DNA from: an uncultured Oscillospiraceae bacterium
Lineage (GTDB): Bacteria; Bacillota; Clostridia; Oscillospirales; Ruminococcaceae
NCBI GenBank assembly: GCA_900552845.1
Contig: USBC01000096.1
Span: 1-7,216 of the forward strand
Direction of reading: 5' to 3'
DNA length: 7,216 nucleotides
Part shown: one piece after another, positions 1-5,088 of the stretch
Layout of the letters: every line of letters begins with the position of its first letter
Position numbering within the stretch: the first letter of the stretch is position 1
The notes under the pieces: generated by a model
Told to the model about the DNA's origin: nothing
Seen by the model: only the letters and a program-made list of their open reading frames with translations
Databases searched by the model: none
Position numbers and translations under genes: made by a program

Positions 1-308
1 TATTCGCAGAAATTCCTGTAGATTATTATCTTGTTTTGAATCTTCTTCGAGATCAGGTTGTACGCAACGGAAATCCTGATCTGGTCTTTGAAAAAATTGC
101 AGAAGCCATTGCCATTCACCCGGATGTGACTCTTGTCCTTAATGCAAATGAGCCGATCAGTCAAAATCTTGCTGAGAATTATCGTACCGTCTATTTTGCC
201 ATGGATCGCACCGAGCGTTCCACCGACCATTGTGTCAGCGGCACCAATGATTGCAAGATCTGTCCTCGATGCTTTCACCCAATGAAACCATTACAACCAT
301 ATGGGTAA
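1..308 (+). CDS. murT: MurT-like Mur ligase, central-domain fragment (5' end outside window, frame lost at 3' end)
   Basis: The reading frame is open from the left edge (first full codon at 3) and stops with TAA at 306-308. It encodes the end of a Mur ligase central domain of MurT type. The visible stretch around 'YYLVLNLLRDQ' and 'DVTLVLNANEP' matches the family pattern of a V-x-N-L-x-RDQ strand and a later LVLNADDP strand. Next comes 'CKICPRC' (Cys codons at 261-263 and 270-272), the first half of the MurT Cys4 zinc ribbon. MurT is the ATP-dependent partner that, with GatD, amidates the D-Glu of lipid II in Gram-positive bacteria. Here the frame runs out about a dozen residues past the CxxC, while the rest of the family sequence continues in another frame (see 301-954). 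An internal TTG at 36 could be taken for a start, but homology continues upstream of it, so the true start is outside the window. Family assignment is confident; an intact product is unlikely. Confidence 0.85.
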   Translation, partial: FAEIPVDYYLVLNLLRDQVVRNGNPDLVFEKIAEAIAIHPDVTLVLNANEPISQNLAENYRTVYFAMDRTERSTDHCVSGTNDCKICPRCFHPMKPLQPYG

Positions 309-327
309 GTTTCATTGTTCTCATTGC
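261..327 (+). other. Frame break inside the MurT zinc ribbon
   Basis: The first Cys pair (261-272) is read in the frame that starts at position 3. The second pair (316-327) is read one frame over. The downstream frame has a TGA at 283-285 and the upstream frame a TAA at 306-308, so both are open together only at 286-305. The sequence after TGA reads N-H-Y-N-H-M-G, the conserved stretch before the second CxxC, so the original frame has switched before about 289. The distance between Cys codons 270 and 316 is 46 bases. MurT proteins as I remember them have about 19 codons here, so a deletion of about 11 bases would explain both the short spacing and the frame change. ATG 301 overlaps TAA 306-308, so reinitiation making two polypeptides is conceivable, but no ribosome-binding site is visible. 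Confidence 0.75.
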
Positions 328-954
328 GAGTACGGCTCTCATACACCGGACTTCTTCGGTACCGATGCTGATTTCGCAGGAAAGTGCATTACCATAAATG
401 GAACACCTGTTCATGTCACCTACAATACTACCTTTAATTTCTTTAACACGGTAGCCGCTGCAGCCGTCTGCTGCACAGCATCCGGCATGACTATAGAACA
501 GTTTGCGTCCGGCTGTGCAGATTTCTTTGTGGCGAAGGAACGGTTGGACGACTTTAGGTTTGATGGCCGCCGTGTCGTGTTGATGATGACCAAGCAGAAC
601 GCAGCCTCTCTCGACCAGTCCATCAGCTATGTGCTGGAACAGCCGGGCGAAAAGAGCGTTGCGCTGTACATCAATAATATTATTTACATGGAATACAAGG
701 ATATTTCGTGGCTTTATGATGTAGCATTTGAACGGCTGCACGGCAAGGTGGAAAAAATCCTATGTACAGGCAACCGTGCACTGGACGCCGCTGTTCGCTT
801 AAAAATAGCAGGCTTTGATGATAATACGCTGCTGGTAGAAACCGATATGGCAAAAACCAAGGACGCATTCCGGCAGACAAAGGGCGATATTTATATTCTT
901 GCAGCATCTGCTTTTGGCAACGAAGGAAAAATACTGGAGGAACTGAAAAAATGA
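301..954 (+). CDS. murT: MurT-like C-terminal fragment (zinc-ribbon second half plus DUF1727-type domain)
   Basis: This frame continues the MurT homology after a frame change. It opens with 'MGKFHCSHCEYG', the second CxxC of the zinc ribbon (Cys codons at 316-318 and 325-327). It then carries the MurT ligase C-terminal region, including 'YNTTFNFFNTVAAAAV' and 'KDISWLYDVAFERL'. The Asp of 'KDISW' (residue 134 counting from ATG 301) sits where the family has the Asp that completes the GatD catalytic triad. Family-like coding continues upstream of ATG 301 in this frame (codons for 'HYNHMG' from 289), so ATG 301 is probably not an ancestral start; it also has no Shine-Dalgarno sequence. Other family landmarks are eroded: the usual 'KNPAG..E' reads 'KQNAASLDQ', and the 'DNPADG' before the Asp reads 'NNIIYMEY'. 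The stop TGA at 952-954 overlaps the GatD-like start as ATGA, so translation was evolved as coupled. Best read as the 3' part of one broken or split gene. Confidence 0.85.
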   Translation: MGKFHCSHCEYGSHTPDFFGTDADFAGKCITINGTPVHVTYNTTFNFFNTVAAAAVCCTASGMTIEQFASGCADFFVAKERLDDFRFDGRRVVLMMTKQNAASLDQSISYVLEQPGEKSVALYINNIIYMEYKDISWLYDVAFERLHGKVEKILCTGNRALDAAVRLKIAGFDDNTLLVETDMAKTKDAFRQTKGDIYILAASAFGNEGKILEELKK

Positions 955-1682
955 AGAACATCAGAATACTTCATCTTTACAGTGATGCACTTGATCTTTA
1001 TGGTGATTATAAGAATTTGACGGTGCTGTGTCAGCGTATTGCAGAAACCGGCAACACGTCCGAGATAACAGAAGTCAATTTAGGAGAGACCATTGACCCT
1101 TCCGGATTTGATTTTGTTTATATCGGTCATGGAAAAGCGCGCAATCTTGCTGCAGTGGCGCCTCATTTTGTGCAGTACAGTGCGTCTATCCGCGCAGCAA
1201 TTGAAGGCGGGCAGTTATGGCTTGTTACGGGGAATGCCAGGGAACTTTTTGGTCAGAGCTTTACAACACCAGCCGGCGAAGTCCTGCCGGGTATCGGACT
1301 TTTTAATTATACCGGAGTGGAGACGAATAAGGTTTTTGTCAGCGATGTACTGGCGCAGCCTGTCTATGATGAATCCGCACGGGTTTACGGCTTCGTCAAC
1401 CGAACTGCCTATTTAGAAGGGGAAAACAGCAATCCGTTGTTTACGGTGCTTTCCGGCTGCGGCGACGGCGAAACTCCTGACGGCAAAGAGGGAACTCTCT
1501 ATCGCAACTTCTTTGCTACATGGTCGATGGGGCCCATACTTGCTCGTAATCCATCTCTCATGCGAGAATTACTGCATCGTTTGCTGGGAGATGATTATCG
1601 TGAATGCGATTTCTCGCTGGAAGAAAAGGCATTGAATTTGGTTATAGCCGAATTTGAAAAGAATAAGGAGGGCTCACAATGA
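951..1682 (+). CDS. gatD: GatD-like class-I glutamine amidotransferase fold protein lacking catalytic Cys and His
   Basis: The 243-residue protein matches GatD (CobB/CobQ-type amidotransferase) along its length. It has an N-terminal 'IRILHLYSDALDLYGDYKNL', a strand 'FDFVYIGHG' (family usually GGGQD), a nucleophile-elbow region, then 'GFVNRTAYL' (family GFENHSGRTYLG) and a C-terminal 'MGPILARNP'. GatD normally hydrolyses glutamine and passes ammonia to MurT for lipid II D-Glu amidation. Here the elbow, normally C-G-G-Y-Q, reads 'VTGNARELFG' (Thr93-Gly94-Asn95) with no Cys, and the general-base His of 'TYLHGP' is Met193 in 'TWSMGP'. Both chemical residues are missing, so glutaminase activity is not expected. 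The start ATG overlaps the stop of the MurT-like gene (ATGA) and has GGAGG at 936-940, ten bases upstream. The frame is clean and full length, which argues for selection on a non-glutaminase role, although recent decay is possible because its partner is frameshifted. Fold is confident; function is unknown. Confidence 0.88.
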   Translation: MKNIRILHLYSDALDLYGDYKNLTVLCQRIAETGNTSEITEVNLGETIDPSGFDFVYIGHGKARNLAAVAPHFVQYSASIRAAIEGGQLWLVTGNARELFGQSFTTPAGEVLPGIGLFNYTGVETNKVFVSDVLAQPVYDESARVYGFVNRTAYLEGENSNPLFTVLSGCGDGETPDGKEGTLYRNFFATWSMGPILARNPSLMRELLHRLLGDDYRECDFSLEEKALNLVIAEFEKNKEGSQ

Positions 1683-3139
1683 ACGACAATAGAAGCAGTG
1701 GGGAAGGGCTGCAAAGAAAGCTTTCTCCGCTGAATGTATGGGCGCTGGCACTGGGCAGCATCATTGGTTGGGGTGCATTTGTCATGCCCGCCAATACCTT
1801 CCTCCCCAATGCAGGTCCATTGGGAACCGCCATTGCAATGGTAGTCGGTGCTCTTATTATGATCGTTATTGCCTTCAATTACAGCTATATGATCAATCGG
1901 TTTCCCGTAGCAGGCGGCGAATTTACCTTTACCAATGCATCGTTTGGACCGACCTGTGGCTTTCTGTGCGCATGGTTTCTCGGCCTTTCTTACCTTGCTG
2001 TCGTTCCATTGAACGCCACCGCTCTGGCTCTTATTGGTCGTAATTTGTTTCCAAATCTTACCCAATGGGGCTATCTCTATTCGGTAGAAGGGTACAGCAT
2101 TTATGCCGGAGAAATTTTGCTTGCGATTCTTGCATTGGTGATCTTTGCCGTTCTCAGTATCCGCGGCATCAGTGTTGCTGGAAAGCTTCAAACTGTTTTG
2201 GCGCTTTCTCTTGTCGCCTGTGTGTTTCTTTTGGCGATCGCCGCATTTTTCAGTCCATATTTCTCTGCTTCAAATCTTAATCCGTCCTTCTCTCTCAATG
2301 CTGAAGGTAAGTCCTCTTTGGGCGGGATACTTGCAGTTGTGGCGGTTGCACCATGGGCTTTCGTCGGCTTTGATTCTATTCCGCAGGCATCGGAAGAGTT
2401 TAATTTCTCCCATAAGAAAAGCCGCGTTATTATGATCCTCTCGATTCTGTTTGGCGGCGCTCTTTATATTATCCTCAATACCATTACGGCAGCAGTTTTG
2501 CCTGACGGCTATACCAGTTGGGTGCCTTATATTGCAGATTGCGCCAAGGACACACTACCGGAAAGTCTATCTGGCATGACTGCTCTCCCGACTTTCAATG
2601 CTGCCCGTCTCATTCTTGGAAAGCCTGGCTTGGTCATTCTGGGTATTGCGCTTTTCTGCGCTGTCCTGTCCGGTATTGTCGGCTTTTACATGGCAACCAG
2701 CCGCCTTTTGTATTCTATGTCCAAGGATCATGTTCTTCCCGGTTGGTTCGGTCGTCTGCATCCACGTTATAAAACGCCAATGAATGCGATCATCTTTATT
2801 ATGATTATTTCATTGTTCTGCCCGTGGTTCGGTCGTACAGTGCTTAATTGGATTGTAGATATGTCCTCCATCGGCGCCGCCATCGGTTATTGTTTCACAT
2901 CGGCAGCCGCCTTTGTACAGATGCAGCGAAACAAAGATGCCTCTGTGCCGATGAAGGTGAATGCTATTTTGGGCGTGGTTTTCTCTCTGTGCTTCATAGC
3001 GTTGCTTATCGTTCCGAACCGATGGGCATACCTTGGCCCTCAATCTCGCATTGCACTGGTTGTTTGGGTTGTTATGGGTGCAGTTTTCTATATTTACTCT
3101 CGTCGCAAAAAGGCATCGGAAAAATCTCTTAACGCTTGA
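1679..3139 (+). CDS. APC-family amino acid permease, 12 transmembrane segments
   Basis: A 486-residue integral membrane protein of the amino acid-polyamine-organocation (APC) superfamily. TM1 carries the broken-helix motif 'GSIIGWGAFVMP' (residues 26-37), the family's substrate carboxylate/amino-binding turn. TM6 has 'APWAFVGFDSIPQASEEF', the typical unwound TM6 followed by the conserved acidic loop. I count twelve hydrophobic stretches, with both ends cytoplasmic: a short polar N-terminus and a C-terminal 'YSRRKKASEK' basic tail, consistent with positive-inside topology. Length is normal for a 12-TM member. The substrate cannot be told from the sequence; a neutral or cationic amino acid is a generic guess. 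The ATG overlaps the GatD-like stop (ATGA, 1679-1682) and AAGGAGGG lies at 1663-1670, so it is translationally coupled to the MurT/GatD-like pair and shares their transcript. The stop TGA (3137-3139) lies inside the -35 box of the next promoter, and no terminator is visible between them. Confidence 0.93.
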   Translation: MNDNRSSGEGLQRKLSPLNVWALALGSIIGWGAFVMPANTFLPNAGPLGTAIAMVVGALIMIVIAFNYSYMINRFPVAGGEFTFTNASFGPTCGFLCAWFLGLSYLAVVPLNATALALIGRNLFPNLTQWGYLYSVEGYSIYAGEILLAILALVIFAVLSIRGISVAGKLQTVLALSLVACVFLLAIAAFFSPYFSASNLNPSFSLNAEGKSSLGGILAVVAVAPWAFVGFDSIPQASEEFNFSHKKSRVIMILSILFGGALYIILNTITAAVLPDGYTSWVPYIADCAKDTLPESLSGMTALPTFNAARLILGKPGLVILGIALFCAVLSGIVGFYMATSRLLYSMSKDHVLPGWFGRLHPRYKTPMNAIIFIMIISLFCPWFGRTVLNWIVDMSSIGAAIGYCFTSAAAFVQMQRNKDASVPMKVNAILGVVFSLCFIALLIVPNRWAYLGPQSRIALVVWVVMGAVFYIYSRRKKASEKSLNA

Positions 3140-3163
3140 CATTGGGAGCGAGTCTGTTATAAT
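3136..3163 (+). promoter_or_regulatory. Promoter of the T-box/tyrS unit (extended -10)
   Basis: TTGACA at 3136-3141 is a perfect sigma-A -35 box. TATAAT at 3158-3163 is a perfect -10 box, with 16 bases between them and a TG dinucleotide one base upstream of the -10 (TGT-TATAAT, extended -10). Transcription should start near 3170, just before the T-box leader. The -35 box contains the last codon bases and the stop codon of the permease, so the two units abut with no spacer. A very strong housekeeping promoter fits a gene that is then controlled by transcription attenuation. Confidence 0.9.
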
Positions 3164-3169
3164 AGTATA

Positions 3170-3442
3170 AAATGAAACACGAGGAAGGAAACCCAGTACC
3201 CATTTTCCAACCTTCCCAGAGAGTCGGCGGACGGTGCAAGCCGGTAAGGAGAAAAGCGGGGAATTACATTCCGGAGTGGTGGCCTGAACCGATAAGTAGG
3301 GCACAACGGGTGCGACCGTTATATCGCAGGGTCATATCGACCCACTGAGAGACTGCCGGCAACGACGGTCTGAACCAGAGGTGGTACCGCGAAGTTCATT
3401 CGTCCTCTGCTTGCAGCTTGCAGGCAGAGGGCTTTTTATTTT
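3170..3442 (+). ncRNA. Tyrosine-specific T-box riboswitch leader
   Basis: The leader has all the main T-box landmarks. In stem I, AGTA (3195-3198) forms the loop-E side of the specifier loop and the opposite side carries the specifier TAC at 3265-3267, a tyrosine codon followed by a purine. Flanking helices include 3187-3190 with 3269-3272, CCC 3199-3201 with GGG near 3258-3260, and TTTT 3203-3206 with AAAA 3252-3255. The distal part has AGAGAG and GGTGCAAGCCGG. Further hairpins lie at 3305-3320, 3329-3343 (GGGTC/GACCC) and 3350-3371. The T-box consensus GAGGTGGTACCGCG follows, with bulge UGGU at 3382-3385; the fourth base U pairs with discriminator A73, as found in tRNA-Tyr. CAGAGG (3376-3381) can pair with CCTCTG (3404-3409) as antiterminator, excluding the terminator hairpin. 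Uncharged tRNA-Tyr should stabilise the antiterminator and permit tyrS transcription; charged tRNA should allow termination. Confidence 0.95.
3402..3442 (+). terminator. T-box intrinsic terminator before tyrS
   Basis: CCTCTGC at 3404-3410 pairs with GCAGAGG at 3424-3430, extended outward by one wobble and one G-C pair. A run of mostly T (3433-3442) follows. The 5' arm is shared with the antiterminator helix (3376-3381 with 3404-3409), so the two structures are mutually exclusive, as required for T-box attenuation. Confidence 0.92.
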
Positions 3443-3474
3443 ACCGAAATAAAAATGATAAGGAGATAAATACC

Positions 3475-4698
3475 ATGCAGATTTACGAAGAGCTTGTCGC
3501 CCGTGGACTGATTGCACAGGTGACCAATGAGGAAGAGATCAAAAAAATGATCAACGAAGGCAAGGCGACTTTCTATATCGGCTTTGACTGTACTGCAGAC
3601 AGCTTGACTGCCGGTCACTTTATGGCGCTTACTTTAATGAAACGCCTGCAAATGGCGGGAAATCACCCCATTGCTCTCATTGGTGGCGGCACCACTATGA
3701 TTGGTGACCCCTCCGGTCGCACCGATATGCGAAAGATGCTTACCGCTGAGGATATCGCCCACAACACCGAATGCTTCAAGCGCCAGATGGAGCGCTTTAT
3801 CGAGTTTGGCGAGGACAAGGCAATCATGCTCAATAATGCCGATTGGCTCCTGAAGCTCAACTATATCGATCTGCTGCGCGAGGTGGGCGCCTGCTTCAGC
3901 GTCAACAATATGCTGCGCGCCAAGTGCTATGAGCAGCGTATGGAAAAAGGGCTCTCCTTCCTTGAGTTCAACTACATGATCATGCAGTCCTACGACTTTT
4001 ATTATATGTTCCAGCATAATGGCTGCAATATGCAGTTCGGCGGCGATGACCAGTGGAGCAACATGCTGGGCGGCACCGAGCTGATCCGCCGTAAGCTGGG
4101 CAAGGATGTCCATGCCATGACCATCACGCTGCTTACCGATTCGCAGGGGCACAAGATGGGCAAGACCGCAGGCAACGCCGTTTGGCTCGACCCCAATAAG
4201 ACCAGCCCCTTTGATTTCTACCAGTACTGGCGCAATGTGGGCGACAGCGATGTGCTTAAGTGCATTCGTATGCTCACCTTCCTGCCGCTGGAGCAGATTG
4301 ACGAAATGGATAAGTGGGAGGGCAGCGAGTTGAATCGCGCCAAGGAGATCCTCGCCTATGAGCTGACCAAGATGGTGCACGGCGAGGAGGAAGCTGAAAA
4401 AGCGTCCGTCGCAGCCAAGCAGTTGTTCGGCGGAAATGGCAACAGCGCTGATATGCCCACCACAACTCTTACGGCAGAAGATTTGAGCGATGGTTCCATT
4501 TCACTGGCGGATCTGATGGTGAAAGCAGGACTTGCCCCCTCCAAGGGTGAGGTCAGACGGCTGGTACAGCAAGGCGGTGTCGTGGTCAACGATGTAAAGG
4601 TCGACAACTTTGCGGAAAGCTATGATGAAGCGGCGCTCCGTGCCGGTCTCATCATTAAAAAGGGCAAAAAGGTCTTCCACAAGGTCGTACTGGAATAA
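3475..4698 (+). CDS. tyrS: Tyrosyl-tRNA synthetase (TyrRS)
   Basis: A 407-residue class I synthetase that charges tRNA-Tyr with tyrosine in the cytoplasm; the length is normal for the bacterial enzyme. The start is ATG 3475 because AAGGAG (3460-3465) lies nine bases upstream; in-frame sequence before it belongs to the T-box leader. The tyrosine pocket is present: 'YIGFD' with Tyr34 and Asp38, then 'YMIMQSYDF' with Tyr167, Gln171 and Asp174, then 'GGDDQW' at 189-194. These match positions known from Geobacillus stearothermophilus TyrRS. The HIGH motif reads 'TAGH' (45-48), with the second His kept and the first replaced by Thr. The KMSKS loop is 'KMGKT' (227-231). The C-terminal S4 RNA-binding domain runs from about residue 344 ('LADLMVKAGLAPSKGEVRRLV') to the end. 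The T-box specificity for tyrosine independently supports the call. No clear terminator follows before the HutP-like frame. Confidence 0.98.
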   Translation: MQIYEELVARGLIAQVTNEEEIKKMINEGKATFYIGFDCTADSLTAGHFMALTLMKRLQMAGNHPIALIGGGTTMIGDPSGRTDMRKMLTAEDIAHNTECFKRQMERFIEFGEDKAIMLNNADWLLKLNYIDLLREVGACFSVNNMLRAKCYEQRMEKGLSFLEFNYMIMQSYDFYYMFQHNGCNMQFGGDDQWSNMLGGTELIRRKLGKDVHAMTITLLTDSQGHKMGKTAGNAVWLDPNKTSPFDFYQYWRNVGDSDVLKCIRMLTFLPLEQIDEMDKWEGSELNRAKEILAYELTKMVHGEEEAEKASVAAKQLFGGNGNSADMPTTTLTAEDLSDGSISLADLMVKAGLAPSKGEVRRLVQQGGVVVNDVKVDNFAESYDEAALRAGLIIKKGKKVFHKVVLE

Positions 4699-4712
4699 TG
4701 CAAAATCGCACA

Positions 4713-4734
4713 AAATGTTTCATGTGAAACATTT
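4713..4734. promoter_or_regulatory. parS-like palindrome (candidate ParB/Spo0J binding site)
   Basis: The core TGTTTCATGTGAAACA at 4716-4731 matches the Bacillota parS consensus TGTTTCACGTGAAACA at 15 of 16 positions; the one change is C to T at a central position. The inverted repeat extends to 22 bases with two perfect 10-base arms around a central TG. It lies 15 bases after the tyrS stop in an intergenic spacer. parS sites nucleate ParB spreading for chromosome segregation and usually cluster near the replication origin, which would place this window in the origin-proximal part of the chromosome. It could also be an unrelated repressor operator or a weak hairpin; the stem is AT-rich and lacks a good T-run, so a terminator is less likely. 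Confidence 0.65.
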
Positions 4735-4796
4735 GTTCTGCACATGCTAAACAGCTACTAAAGGAAAAGCTGCCGGGCGCTGCAATAGGGGCGTGC

Positions 4797-5030
4797 TTGA
4801 ATAACAACCTGATCGAGAAAAATCAGGAGAGTATCCACCCTGTGCTGCACGCCGTGATGGAGGCGGCAAAGGGCGCCAAGGTCAACGCGGTGCTGGAGCA
4901 GAACTATCAGCTGGAGATTGCTATTGTGCGCGAAGGACACTGGATCGCTGTGGCAATGTACGGCAAGATGGGCTTCCATGAGCTGTCCGATCACTATACC
5001 ATTGGCTGCGGTATACATATCATTCTGTAA
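4797..5030 (+). CDS. Short HutP-family-like protein, N-terminally truncated relative to HutP
   Basis: The frame encodes 77 residues from a TTG at 4797, and is open back to 4728 without any ATG or GTG. It aligns to the C-terminal half of Bacillus HutP, the histidine- and Mg-dependent RNA-binding antiterminator of the hut operon. The 'ESIHPVLHAVMEA' stretch corresponds to HutP 'ESHALYHATMEAL', keeping the H-x3-H metal ligands (His14, His18). 'HWIAVAMYG' corresponds to 'DWIAVSLYG', and 'DHYTIGCGIHI' to 'EHETFGVGINHI', keeping the third ligand His (His66) and the Gly-x-Gly turn. HutP is about 150 residues, so the N-terminal helices are missing, and the insert between the two blocks is shorter than in HutP. 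The start has only a weak GGGG upstream. The upstream in-frame sequence ('QLLKEKLPGAAIGACL') may be remnant N-terminal sequence, which would make this a decayed gene. No hut genes are visible nearby. It may share the tyrS transcript. Confidence 0.7.
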   Translation: MNNNLIEKNQESIHPVLHAVMEAAKGAKVNAVLEQNYQLEIAIVREGHWIAVAMYGKMGFHELSDHYTIGCGIHIIL

Positions 5031-5039
5031 AACATGAGA

Positions 5040-5072
5040 AAAGGGCGCGGTCTCGCAGGAGACCGCACCTTT
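5040..5072. terminator. Hairpin terminator between convergent genes, probably bidirectional
   Basis: GCGGTCTC (5047-5054) and GAGACCGC (5059-5066) form a perfect 8-bp GC-rich stem with a GCAG loop. Outer AAAGG (5040-5044) and CCTTT (5068-5072) can extend it past a small internal mismatch. It sits 10 bases after the HutP-like stop and 17 bases beyond the stop of the minus-strand reductase gene. On the minus strand the stem is followed by CCCTTTTC and then TTTT further on; on the plus strand the T-run is short (CCTTTG). It therefore probably ends the minus-strand transcript best. Confidence 0.8.
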
Positions 5073-5088
5073 GATATGGGCTAAATAT

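Noticed and set aside
286..308. Programmed ribosomal frameshift in the MurT-like gene (GGG-TAA, +1)
   Set aside because: A +1 slip at GGG before TAA would join the frames, but the joined protein would lack the conserved H-Y-N-H-M stretch that is clearly encoded in the downstream frame from 289, and no stimulatory element or usual slippery sequence is seen.
235..741. Open frame of about 168 codons on the minus strand across the MurT-like break
   Set aside because: The plus strand carries clear MurT homology on both sides; the minus frame has no motif and no start signal.
3634..4380. Open frame of about 248 codons on the minus strand inside tyrS
   Set aside because: Fully inside tyrS, with repetitive Leu/His/Ala-rich sequence typical of the antisense of a GC-rich coding region; no family resemblance.
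4713..4738. Intrinsic terminator for tyrS formed by the palindrome
   Set aside because: The stem is AT-rich, the central loop is very small and there is no T-run after it; the match to parS explains the symmetry better.
4733..4761. Possible promoter for the HutP-like gene (TTGTTC, 17 bases, TACTAA)
   Set aside because: Each box matches the consensus at only three of six positions; not better than chance in this AT-rich spacer.
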